A stretch of DNA of 64,000 nt from Calothrix sp. PCC 7716 (GTDB taxonomy: Bacteria; Cyanobacteriota; Cyanobacteriia; Cyanobacteriales; Nostocaceae). Position numbers and translations under genes: made by a program. Of this stretch, positions 1 through 7,547 are shown piece by piece. The stretch lies in assembly GCF_019977735.1 (NCBI RefSeq), contig NZ_AP025018.1, positions 2,046,001-2,110,000 of the forward strand, written 5' to 3'. How positions within the stretch are numbered: position 1 is the first letter of the stretch; each line of letters opens with the position of its first letter. The notes beneath the pieces are model-generated. The model was not told the DNA's origin. It saw nothing but the letters and a program-made list of their open reading frames with translations, and made no database searches.

Positions 1-5
1 TTTAA

Positions 6-20
6 TGAGAATAATAATCA
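6..20 (+). promoter_or_regulatory. Fur-box-like operator upstream of the iron locus
   Basis: The 15-mer TGAGAATAATAATCA matches the 7-1-7 Fur consensus TGATAATNATTATCA at all but two defined positions. It lies about 215 bases before the multicopper oxidase start, in an AT-rich leader. That it controls the downstream oxidase, lipoprotein, ferritin and FTR1 genes is inferred from the motif and gene content. It could instead serve a divergent gene outside the window. Confidence 0.5.
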
Positions 21-235
21 TATTTGTACGTGTAACAAAACTAGTTAGAGATAGTTGGAAAATTTATTCTTTTGAGTAGATTCATCACATAAATTTACAA
101 ATAAGTATTTTTTGTTAAGAATTAGTCCTAAGATAGTTGAGATTTATTGACAACAATCTATACTTAATATAATATTTACATTAGTTGTAAAAAGTTGGTA
201 GCTATACTTATTGTTTTGCAAAATAATCTTAAACC

Positions 236-1252
236 ATGCCTAATAACTTTATTTTGCCTGGAGGGGACTTGTTAAGTCGGCGCCAACTACTCAAATTCGG
301 ATTGGCAGGTGCCGGGTTAATAGGTGGAACAACGCTGTGGCAAGCATTGAGTGTACGCCACTCTCAAGTAAGAATACCACCAATGGAGGCGCCTGCGAAT
401 ACAAAGGCAATGAATCCAACGAAAATATTGCGTGACTTTGACTATGGCACAGTAAAGCGTGAGAACGGGCGAACTGTGCGTGAGTTTCGTTTAACAGCAT
501 CCACATCAATAATTCAGCTAAATACAGCAGTATCGTACAATATTTGGGATTTAAACGGCAGAATTCCTGGGCCAACACTAAGAGCAAAACAAGGGGAACG
601 AATACGAGTATTATTTCTTAACCAAGCAGGTCATTCACACTCACTGCATTTTCATGGAGTTCACCCAGCAGAAATGGATGGGGTGCGACCAATTAGTAAC
701 GGCAAAGCTACAATTTACGAATTTGACGCAGAACCGTATGGAGTTCATTTATACCATTGTCATATTGAACCTGTAACCCGACATATTGCGAAAGGTTTAT
801 ATGGAATGTTTATTATCGACCCACCCTCACAGCGACCACCTGCTGATGAAATTGTGTTGATAATGGGTGGATACGATGTGAATGATGACAACCGGAATGA
901 GTATTATGCTTTCAACGGATTGCCACACTATTACATGGATAATCCAATTCGCATTTACAAAGACCAACTAATTAGACTCTATGTTCTTAACATCATTGAG
1001 TTTGACCCTGCTGTAACATTTCACCTTCACGCAAACTTCTTCGACGTGTATCGATATGGCATGACGATGACTCCGAGCGAGAAAAGCGATGTAATTACAA
1101 TGGGTGTTGCAGAACGCCATATATTAGAGTTTGCTTTTCGCTATCCCGGTAAGTATATGTTCCACCCACATCAGGATGCAGTTGCTGAAAATGGCTGTAT
1201 GGGACAGTTTGAGGTTATTGAATCATCAACTAAAAATTCAGCAAACAGCTAA
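236..1252 (+). CDS. Two-domain multicopper oxidase, Tat-exported, putative ferroxidase
   Basis: This 338-residue protein starts with a twin-arginine-type signal (SRRQLLKF at 14-21, then a hydrophobic stretch), so it is probably exported folded to the periplasm. It has paired copper-ligand motifs in two cupredoxin domains: LHFHG near 137-141, YHCHIEP near 173-179 followed by H183, FHLHA at 262-266, and FHPHQ at 309-313 followed by NGCMG. Multicopper oxidases couple one-electron substrate oxidation to O2 reduction. The FTR1 permease and ferritin-like gene downstream suggest the substrate is Fe(II), as in yeast Fet3-Ftr1. It is shorter than three-domain laccases and resembles two-domain oxidases or nitrite-reductase-like folds. 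The substrate is inferred; Cu(I) or Mn(II) oxidation is possible. Confidence 0.82.
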   Translation: MPNNFILPGGDLLSRRQLLKFGLAGAGLIGGTTLWQALSVRHSQVRIPPMEAPANTKAMNPTKILRDFDYGTVKRENGRTVREFRLTASTSIIQLNTAVSYNIWDLNGRIPGPTLRAKQGERIRVLFLNQAGHSHSLHFHGVHPAEMDGVRPISNGKATIYEFDAEPYGVHLYHCHIEPVTRHIAKGLYGMFIIDPPSQRPPADEIVLIMGGYDVNDDNRNEYYAFNGLPHYYMDNPIRIYKDQLIRLYVLNIIEFDPAVTFHLHANFFDVYRYGMTMTPSEKSDVITMGVAERHILEFAFRYPGKYMFHPHQDAVAENGCMGQFEVIESSTKNSANS

Positions 1253-1402
1253 ATACGAGCAATTGTTAAATCAAGTTTAAATGAAGGCAAAATTATTGCA
1301 AATATAATTCATTAAGTGCAAGACTAACATAACTGAGATTACGACAAGCTGTCATAGGTTATTTGATTTTTCAGCTTTGTAAATTTGTTTAGGAGTAAAA
1401 AA

Positions 1403-2425
1403 GTGATTAGACCACGTTATGCATTTTTGGCATTCGCAGCTTGCGCCATTGTTGCACTTAGTTCTTGTGCTAGTGGTGAGGCGCCATCCGCATCGAATAA
1501 CGGAGGCAACGCAACACCCGTAGCTTCAACTCCTCAAACGACAGATGCTTCAACTACTAGCTCTCATAGTGGTCATGGTAAGAAAGTAAATATAAATTCT
1601 GCGATTTTATCGGAGTTAGACAAGTTTGAAGGAATGCTTGGTGTGCCTGCATTGTCGAATAAAATTCAAGCTGGTCGTCCTTATGCTTCAGCAGAGGAAT
1701 TGGTAGCTAAAAAAGTCGTCACTCAAGAGCAGTTTGACAAAATTAAAGACATGGTGACGATAGAAGAAGTCAAGCTGACGGGTGAAGCCAAAGACGTTGA
1801 TTACATGACCAAGTTGGGACTCATGAAAGGACACTTGATAGTCGCCAAAGAATTACTCGACCAAAATCAACCCAAGGCAGCAGAACCTCATATTGGACAC
1901 CCAGTAGAAGAAATTTACGCTGATGTAGAGGAACAACTCAACGAACGTAAAGTAAAAGAATTTAAAACAACTTTGATTAGCTTGCAAGATTTAGTCAAAT
2001 CAAACGGCAAAGCAGACTCTATTAAAACCAACTTTACAAATTCAATGCAAGCGGTTGATGGCGCCATCGCTGCACTTCCTATTGAACAACGTAACAAGAA
2101 TGCTTTTAACCTACAAGTCATCAACGGTTTACTCGACGCTGCCAACTCAGAATATGGCGCCGCAGTTGCAGACGGTAAAATTTCTGCTGCAATTGAATAT
2201 CAAGACTCACGCGGTTTTGTAGTCTACGCCAACGAACTTTATAAAACCATTGCCAGTAACATGGCAAAAGAAAATCCCGAAGCTCACAAAAACATTCAAG
2301 CTAGTATGGCTGAACTAACAAAAGTATGGCCAGCAGCTATTCCCCCTGCAACACTCGTAAAGGCGCCTCTTGAAGTTACCAAGCTAGTAAAAGCCATAGA
2401 AGCAGAATCACAAAAAGCCTTGTAG
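1403..2425 (+). CDS. Lipoprotein with helix-hairpin-helix domain, possible iron-uptake partner
   Basis: The GTG at 1403 is chosen because AGGAG lies 7 bases upstream; an in-frame TTG at 1385 would precede that ribosome site. The N-terminus is a lipoprotein signal with lipobox LSSC, followed by a Ser/Thr/Asn-rich linker containing HSGHGK. A ComEA-like helix-hairpin-helix segment follows (VNINSAILSELDKFEG through ASAEELVAKKVV, about residues 63-120). The remaining ~200 residues are helical and contain GHPVEEIYADVEE, reminiscent of the HxxE motif of M75/imelysin proteins, the family of the EfeO iron-binding lipoprotein. That similarity is by eye only. Its place between a multicopper oxidase and ferritin/FTR1 genes fits a periplasmic metal-handling role. 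Function is not established. Confidence 0.65.
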   Translation: MIRPRYAFLAFAACAIVALSSCASGEAPSASNNGGNATPVASTPQTTDASTTSSHSGHGKKVNINSAILSELDKFEGMLGVPALSNKIQAGRPYASAEELVAKKVVTQEQFDKIKDMVTIEEVKLTGEAKDVDYMTKLGLMKGHLIVAKELLDQNQPKAAEPHIGHPVEEIYADVEEQLNERKVKEFKTTLISLQDLVKSNGKADSIKTNFTNSMQAVDGAIAALPIEQRNKNAFNLQVINGLLDAANSEYGAAVADGKISAAIEYQDSRGFVVYANELYKTIASNMAKENPEAHKNIQASMAELTKVWPAAIPPATLVKAPLEVTKLVKAIEAESQKAL

Positions 2426-2426
2426 T

Positions 2427-2443
2427 ACAGGCAAGATGCCTGT
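2427..2443. repeat. Short hairpin after the lipoprotein stop
   Basis: ACAGGCA and TGCCTGT pair as a 7-bp stem with a 3-base loop, directly after the stop codon. The core is shared with the longer aggcatcc/ggatgcc palindromes at 36100 and 47635. It may act as a weak terminator or RNA-stabilising hairpin; there is no U-tract. Confidence 0.4.
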
Positions 2444-2606
2444 GCATTCATCAAAACATTATCCATACAACACTATATAGAAGTTTAATAGGGGGTTAAA
2501 ATACAGGATGAGCGAAAAACTATGTAATTATAAAGAGCCATTTGAATCTTGGTTCAAATTACCTAGTAAATCGTCCTGGAATGCATGTAAGGTAAATTGA
2601 GAAATA

Positions 2607-3041
2607 ATGCAAGAACTTAATCAGCAAAAAGCAATCGACCTGCTTAATACCATCATGGAATTTGAGCTAGCAGGTGTTGTTCGCTATACACACTACTCAT
2701 TAATGGTAACGGGTCCATACCGAATTCCCATTGTAGATTTCTTCAAAGCACAAGCTGGCGAATCGCTGCTTCATGCCCAACAAGCAGGAGAAATTCTCAC
2801 AGGTTTAGATGGACATCCTAGCCTTAAAATTGCCCCAATGGAGGAAACATATAAACACTCGGTTAAACACATTTTAGAAGAAAGTTTGGCGCACGAAAAG
2901 AAAGCATTGTCGCTGTATAAAGAATTACTTGATGCAGTAACTGATGCTAGTATTTATTTAGAAGAATTCGCTCGCACAATGATTGGTCAGGAAGAACTGC
3001 ACAATCTTGAATTGAAAAAAATGCTACGCGATTTTAGTTAA
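2607..3041 (+). CDS. Ferritin-like / bacterioferritin-type diiron protein (copy 1)
   Basis: The 144-residue product is an all-helical ferritin-like protein. Diiron-type ligands are visible in order: E in MEFELAGVVRYTHYS (about 17-31), ESLLHA near 52-57, E in ILEESLAHEKK near 93-102, and QEELHN near 130-135. This matches the E, ExxH, E, ExxH pattern of bacterioferritins and Dps/ferritin-like proteins. It would store iron or protect against peroxide and sits between the presumed ferroxidase/lipoprotein and the FTR1 permease. A close paralogue lies at 6989-7423. No obvious bacterioferritin haem methionine was identified. The specific subfamily is uncertain. Confidence 0.8.
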   Translation: MQELNQQKAIDLLNTIMEFELAGVVRYTHYSLMVTGPYRIPIVDFFKAQAGESLLHAQQAGEILTGLDGHPSLKIAPMEETYKHSVKHILEESLAHEKKALSLYKELLDAVTDASIYLEEFARTMIGQEELHNLELKKMLRDFS

Positions 3042-3049
3042 TTACTAAT

Positions 3050-3124
3050 TGTCATTCTGAGCGCAGCGAAGAATCTATATAACCTACTAGTTCTAATAGA
3101 TGCTTCACTACGTTCAGCATGACA
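3050..3124. repeat. Imperfect inverted-repeat element between ferritin and FTR1 genes
   Basis: The left arm beginning TGTCATTCTGAGCGCAGC and the reverse complement of the right arm (TGTCATGCTGAACGTAGT) match over about 27 bases with about five mismatches, giving a long hairpin. It has the look of a dispersed, non-coding palindromic repeat. It separates the ferritin stop from the FTR1 leader and may attenuate transcription between them. Confidence 0.55.
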
Positions 3125-3129
3125 TATAC

Positions 3130-3161
3130 AACTCCTAACTCCTAACTCCTAACTCCTAACT
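3130..3161 (+). repeat. Short tandemly repeated heptamer (STRR)
   Basis: About 4.5 copies of the 7-mer AACTCCT run up to four bases before the FTR1 start codon. Such heptanucleotide STRRs are known from filamentous cyanobacteria. No other ribosome-binding sequence is visible for the FTR1 gene, so repeat number might affect its translation. Confidence 0.7.
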
Positions 3162-3165
3162 ACTT

Positions 3166-4083
3166 ATGGATTTTACTGCTGCTTTATCTACATTTTTTAT
3201 TGCGTTTCGCGAAGGAGTCGAAGCTGCGCTTGTTGTGGGTATTGTGTTGGCATTTATCAAAAAAGCCGGACAAACGCAACTCAACCGCTGGGTATATGTA
3301 GGTTTAGGAACAGGAGTTGCCGCAAGCTTTGTTTTAGCGTTCTTGTTTCAATTATTTGTACCTGCTTTGCAACGCGCGTTTCCACAGTATGCAGGTGTTA
3401 TTGAATTTCTTTATGAAGGAATATTCAGCGTGCTTGCTGTTATTATGTTAAGTTGGATGTTAATCTGGATGACTAAGCAAGCCAGATTTATGAAAGCTTC
3501 TGTTGAAGGCGCCTTATCAGATGCATTGAAAAATGATAAAACTGCGGCGCGAAATATTTTTACATTAATTTTTGTTGCGGTTGTTCGCGAAGGTTTTGAG
3601 ACAGTCGCATTAATTACTACTAATACTGGAAGTGGAGCATATGGCGCCGGGATTGGTGCAATATTAGGTATTATTAGTGCTGCTTTTATCGGTGTTGGGT
3701 TATTTAAATTAGGTATTAAGTTTAATATTCGTCAGTTTTTTCAAGTGATGGGTATTTTACTTGTATTAATTGTAGCAGGATTAGTTGTAACAGCATTAAG
3801 TAGGTTTGACGCAGCGGCAGCATCATTAGCATCTTATAGTCGGGCATCGCAAGACCTTTGTTTCTACTATGAACGTTTTACCAAAGTTCATTCGTGTATT
3901 TTAGGGCCAATGGTTTGGAATACTTCTAAAATTTTACCTGACGAACAGTTTCCTGGTGTTATTTTCAAAGCATTATTTGGATACCAGCATCATCTTTATG
4001 TTGTGCAAGCTGTTGCTTATTTAGTTTTCTTGTTTACAGTTGGTGGTGTTTATCTTCGTAGTGGTATGAGTAATTCGGGATAA
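3166..4083 (+). CDS. FTR1-family high-affinity iron permease
   Basis: This 305-residue polytopic membrane protein has both FTR1/EfeU signature motifs: REGVE at residues 15-19 and REGFE at 141-145, each in a hydrophobic helix. The glutamates of REGxE are known to be needed for Fe transport in the family. The length is normal for bacterial members. The gene follows a multicopper oxidase, lipoprotein and ferritin-like gene in the same direction, suggesting oxidation-coupled iron uptake at the inner membrane. The heptamer repeat abuts its start codon. The C-terminus ends where the region flanking the TnpB-like gene begins. Confidence 0.88.
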   Translation: MDFTAALSTFFIAFREGVEAALVVGIVLAFIKKAGQTQLNRWVYVGLGTGVAASFVLAFLFQLFVPALQRAFPQYAGVIEFLYEGIFSVLAVIMLSWMLIWMTKQARFMKASVEGALSDALKNDKTAARNIFTLIFVAVVREGFETVALITTNTGSGAYGAGIGAILGIISAAFIGVGLFKLGIKFNIRQFFQVMGILLVLIVAGLVVTALSRFDAAAASLASYSRASQDLCFYYERFTKVHSCILGPMVWNTSKILPDEQFPGVIFKALFGYQHHLYVVQAVAYLVFLFTVGGVYLRSGMSNSG

Positions 4084-4182
4084 ACCGGACACTCGCTTTG
4101 TGATCCTGTTCGATACACCAATCGGAAAGACGACGGAACTAGCCGCTACTTTATGCGATGGTATCTCGTTACCGATGTAACA
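4084..4182 (-). other. Candidate guide-RNA scaffold / right end of the TnpB-like element
   Basis: This 99-base gap lies directly downstream of the TnpB-like stop codon, where omegaRNA scaffolds of TnpB genes are normally encoded. On the minus strand it contains a potential small hairpin (GGTA...TACC in ggtaacgagatacc) and a run of short complementary segments. It abuts the FTR1 stop. No TnpA-type terminal hairpin was proven. Assignment is by position, not by covariance. Confidence 0.25.
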
Positions 4183-5640
4183 CTACGCACAAGACCAAGC
4201 AGGAATAACCACATTCCCTTTACCCACAGGCTTACTTAGCCAAACAACACAACCTGTGGGCAAACCTGCATCTTTAAAAACTACAGGCTTTTCAAACTTT
4301 ACAGCCAGGTATTTTAAACCAATGTTCCGAGCTGCATTCTCACCAGAACATAATATTTTATTATCTGGTGTTAATACTAATTTTCCTAATCCAGAATCGC
4401 TCCATAAATAAAGGTTAAGTACACCAACTTGTGAACCTCTTAAACATTTGCCACCAGTTTGCGAATCTGTAATGCTGGTATATGCTGGATTAACTCTAAC
4501 AGTATAAATGGAGTACCTATTTAAAGCTTTCTGCTCAACTCGCTTTTGTATTTTCTTTGCAACCCAAAACGAACGTTTTGTGTTGCTTCTATGCGAGTAC
4601 TTACCACGTTGAGGCTTTAAACTTTTAAGGTTTTCAAAAACAATTACATTACAATTGTGATAATTAGCAATTTCCACAATTGAGTTGGAAATTGTTTCAA
4701 CGAGTTCCTTTTCTAAACTTTTGATTCGCTTCCATAGCTTGGCACATAGGTTTTCAGGAGGTAATACACCTAGTTCGGTTCTAGTATTAGTTAAACTTTT
4801 CGCTTTGGCAATTTTACCTAGATAGCGCTTCCTAAGATGATGGAGTCGATTGTTTCCTTTTATCCGTAGATTGGCTAACTCTACAACAACGCTCGTATCT
4901 TCGTATCCTTCTAATACCTTGCCCACAACTATCGGGTCATCTAAGTTGAGGTCAATGCTTAGAATTCGGAGCTTACCATAAGCTTTTATCTGGTCTACTA
5001 ATTTACCTTTCGATGGTGTGTTTTTTTGAATTACCCAAACAAGTTTTAATTTACTTTCATCATAAATTAAAGAAAAAGTCCCTTTAACGTAATCGGGTGG
5101 TAATTCTCGACACTTGTAGCTAACTTTCTGGAATTGCCATGCTTTTCCTGTCCACAGTTTCACAACTAGTGAGTCTCCAGTATCGTCTTTAAACATACCA
5201 GAATAAACCTGAATTGGGAAATTAGTGGATTGTGGTAAAACTGGCGGTTTACCTGCCTTCTTTTTTAATCTTGTACGTTTTTTGAGCGTATGACATGTCT
5301 TTGACCTTTCAATCCGTTTCATCCATCGCTCAAAATTGGTGTACCAAGACTTGACAACACCTGCGGCTTTTTTTATTGCAGCACGTCTCAGGTCTTGAGG
5401 AATGCGGGCAGCATTAAGGATATTGTCGCTTCTTATTAGTTTTTCATAAACATTGTAAAGTGAATCTGAGGATGTGGAAAGAAATAATTTTAGATTCGAT
5501 GACATTTGAGAAACATAAAACATCACACAGTCGTTAAAAAGTAACTGTGTCAGCTGAACATATTCAGGTGTTGCTGTTTCAACAGTTGCTAAAATTGACT
5601 CATTGATTTGGAAGTGACCTTTTTGTTTCTTCAATGCCAT
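4183..5640 (-). CDS. TnpB-like RNA-guided nuclease homologue with degenerate RuvC-III
   Basis: The 485-residue product shows a TnpB/Cas12-type RuvC fold: RuvC-I around D230 (ILSIDLNLDDP), RuvC-II around E336 (VIVFENLKSL), and RuvC-III around SGENAARNI (432-440). TnpB proteins carry DxNAA in the third motif. Here the aspartate position is G433, and the zinc-finger region (TDSQTGGKC, then ILCSGE) keeps only two cysteines. It is longer than most TnpBs (380-420) because of an N-terminal extension. A ribosome site (GAGAGGTGG) precedes the ATG. No TnpA gene is adjacent, and the gene lacks GGCGCC sites. It may be catalytically dead; a cyanobacterial Cas12k-like ancestor is another reading, but no Tns or CRISPR partners are present. 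Confidence 0.75.
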   Translation of the reverse strand: MALKKQKGHFQINESILATVETATPEYVQLTQLLFNDCVMFYVSQMSSNLKLFLSTSSDSLYNVYEKLIRSDNILNAARIPQDLRRAAIKKAAGVVKSWYTNFERWMKRIERSKTCHTLKKRTRLKKKAGKPPVLPQSTNFPIQVYSGMFKDDTGDSLVVKLWTGKAWQFQKVSYKCRELPPDYVKGTFSLIYDESKLKLVWVIQKNTPSKGKLVDQIKAYGKLRILSIDLNLDDPIVVGKVLEGYEDTSVVVELANLRIKGNNRLHHLRKRYLGKIAKAKSLTNTRTELGVLPPENLCAKLWKRIKSLEKELVETISNSIVEIANYHNCNVIVFENLKSLKPQRGKYSHRSNTKRSFWVAKKIQKRVEQKALNRYSIYTVRVNPAYTSITDSQTGGKCLRGSQVGVLNLYLWSDSGLGKLVLTPDNKILCSGENAARNIGLKYLAVKFEKPVVFKDAGLPTGCVVWLSKPVGKGNVVIPAWSCA

Positions 5641-6138
5641 ATATTAACCACCTCTCTAAGCGCGCAACATTAGAGTGCATATTTGCATATTTTCAATTAT
5701 ATACTTTTCGGACAAAAAAACAAAATTTAAATATTTAAATATCTGATTTAATTAGTGGGTTGTTCATAAGTTTTATTAATTGCTAATCGAGGCGCATTTG
5801 TTTTAATATTTCATTACATCAAATCACAATTTGAACTTTTCTTTCTTTGGGCTGTAACTCTTCATTCTATGGAACCATCAAAAATATTGTAGCCACGTGC
5901 TTGCATAAAACGCACAATTATTTCAACTTTACTTGTAGTAATGTATTAAGTGTAATTTTGTAGTACAATACGTCCGTTTTACCCAGATATTGTCCAATAT
6001 GTACCAAAAAAGCTCTATCTAGTATTACGTCTTAACGGTGGTAGTAAAAAACCAGTGGCACAAAAAGGTTAGGATGGTGGGTGCCCACCGTACCATAGTT
6101 AGTATGGTGGGCAGTGCCCACCGTACCATGTAATAACT
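5641..6138. other. Non-coding 0.5 kb with two palindromic repeats
   Basis: No credible gene was found. The first half is AT-rich and would hold the promoter of the TnpB-like gene (minus) and of the MOSC gene (plus). Two adjacent palindromes, 6074-6096 (atggtgggtgcccaccgtac...) and 6103-6129 (tatggtgggcagtgcccacc...), belong to the GGTGGGCANTGCCCACC repeat family also seen at 53122, 62178 and 63649. Confidence 0.55.
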
Positions 6139-6891
6139 ATGACAAATATTTTTATTAAACAGTTATTTATCCATCCTATAAAAGGATTAACTCCACAGGT
6201 ACAAGAATCTGTTTATCTCAAAGTTGGACATGGCATTCCAGGAGACCGTGCGTTTGCTTTGATGTACAAAAAAAATCTGCCAGATATGGATATTGAAGTA
6301 CCGTGGATGAAAAAGGTTAACTTTGCGATGCAAAACGACTGGCACTCGCTAGCAGCGTTAGACTGTTTTTACAACCCAACATCAGAAAAATTAACAATCA
6401 AACGTAAAGGAATAGAATTACTTGTTGCCGATATGGGTACCATAACTGGGCGCCATGAAGTTTCAACGTTTTTTACGGGATATTTAAGGGCGTCTTTAGA
6501 ATTAGTAGGGTCATATAATAAAACGCGCTATCAAGATAGAGAAGCAGGACATATATCATTAGTTAGTCAAGCAACTATAGATAATTTAAGCGAAATTGCA
6601 GGTCATATTATAGACGTTCGTCGCTTCCGTCCCAATATTGTGGTAGACGGAATACCCGCATGGAATGAGTTTGACTGGGTAGGTAAACAAATCAAAATAG
6701 GTAACGCGCTAGTTGAAGTTACCGCTCGCATTAACCGCTGTTTAAATATTGAAGTTAATCCCGAAACCGGAGAGCGCGACATCGCTTTGCTGAGAATTCT
6801 TAAGAATAACTTTCAACATACCCAAACAGGCGTAATTGCAACAATTATTACAGAAGCTTACATAAAAAAGCAAGATATAATTGAATTATAG
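6139..6891 (+). CDS. MOSC domain-containing protein
   Basis: The 250-residue protein has an N-terminal beta-barrel segment (IKQLFIHPIKGLTPQ, then GIPGDRAFAL) followed by a MOSC domain. Recognisable family features are EAGHISLVSQATI, VRRFRPNIVVDG, W-x-E-F-DW and the conserved cysteine in ARINRCLNIEV. MOSC proteins bind or transfer sulfur in molybdenum-cofactor-dependent reactions (YcbX/mARC-like). No redox domain is fused, so the partner must be separate. The start is the ATG immediately after a palindromic repeat; no strong ribosome site is seen. It lies between the two ferritin-like genes, with no evident functional link. Confidence 0.8.
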   Translation: MTNIFIKQLFIHPIKGLTPQVQESVYLKVGHGIPGDRAFALMYKKNLPDMDIEVPWMKKVNFAMQNDWHSLAALDCFYNPTSEKLTIKRKGIELLVADMGTITGRHEVSTFFTGYLRASLELVGSYNKTRYQDREAGHISLVSQATIDNLSEIAGHIIDVRRFRPNIVVDGIPAWNEFDWVGKQIKIGNALVEVTARINRCLNIEVNPETGERDIALLRILKNNFQHTQTGVIATIITEAYIKKQDIIEL

Positions 6892-6988
6892 GTTTGGGAG
6901 AAGAACGTAACCCAACAAATAGTCTTGCAATTTAAGAGCAATATTGTATACTCAGTATGAAATATTAATGAAAGATAATAGCAATTAA

Positions 6989-7423
6989 ATGAAAGAAAAT
7001 GAACAGCAACGAACTCTCGACTTGTTGCAAAGCATCATGGAATATGAGCTTGCGGGAGTTGTGCGCTACACCCACTTTTCTTTAGTGGTTACTGGTACAG
7101 AGAGGAATTTTATAGTAGATTTTCTTAAAGAGCAAGCTGCTGAATCTTTAACTCATGCCCAAAAAGTAGGGGAAATACTTGTGTCTGTTGAAGGTCATCC
7201 CAAACCTGGTATTGCACCTGTAATAGATATAGATAAATATTCAATCAAAGATGTGCTAGTTGCAAGTCTCGCACACGAACGAGAGGCAATACAAATGTAT
7301 AAACAGCTTCTGGCTTCAGCGCAACAGTCTAACCAAGAACTAGTAAAATTTGTAACCAACATGATTGAAGAAGAAAGCAGTCATCACTTAGAACTCGAAC
7401 AAATGATTCAAGATTTAGGATAA
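6989..7423 (+). CDS. Ferritin-like / bacterioferritin-type diiron protein (copy 2)
   Basis: Its 144 residues align without gaps to the protein at 2607-3041 and share the ligand pattern: E in MEYELAGVVRYTHFS, ESLTHAQ, E in VASLAHEREA and EEESSHHLELE. The two are clear paralogues, both 144 residues, diverging mainly in the middle loop and the third helix. The gene has its own leader after the MOSC gene and is probably transcribed separately. Duplication with divergence suggests different roles, such as storage versus DNA protection, or heteromeric shells. Subfamily is uncertain. Confidence 0.8.
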   Translation: MKENEQQRTLDLLQSIMEYELAGVVRYTHFSLVVTGTERNFIVDFLKEQAAESLTHAQKVGEILVSVEGHPKPGIAPVIDIDKYSIKDVLVASLAHEREAIQMYKQLLASAQQSNQELVKFVTNMIEEESSHHLELEQMIQDLG

Positions 7424-7449
7424 ACCAATCTAGAGACGTTATAAATCGT

Positions 7450-7475
7450 GGAGACGCGATGTTCCTCGCGTCTCT
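7450..7475. repeat. Hairpin repeat after ferritin copy 2
   Basis: GGAGACGCGA and TCGCGTCTCT form a near-perfect 9-10 bp stem with a 6-base loop about 25 bases after the ferritin stop. It is GC-rich against an AT-rich background, like other dispersed palindromes here, and likely ends or stabilises the transcript. Confidence 0.55.
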
Positions 7476-7547
7476 ACATGCAAAAATATTGGATAATGAA
7501 GAAATCCTAAAATTATAGAAGCTCCTGGCTTTGGTATTACGTCATAA

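Noticed and set aside
4183-5640. CRISPR type V (Cas12k/CAST) effector
   Set aside because: No CRISPR array, TnsB, TnsC or TniQ gene is nearby, and the protein is shorter than Cas12k. A TnpB-like reading is simpler.
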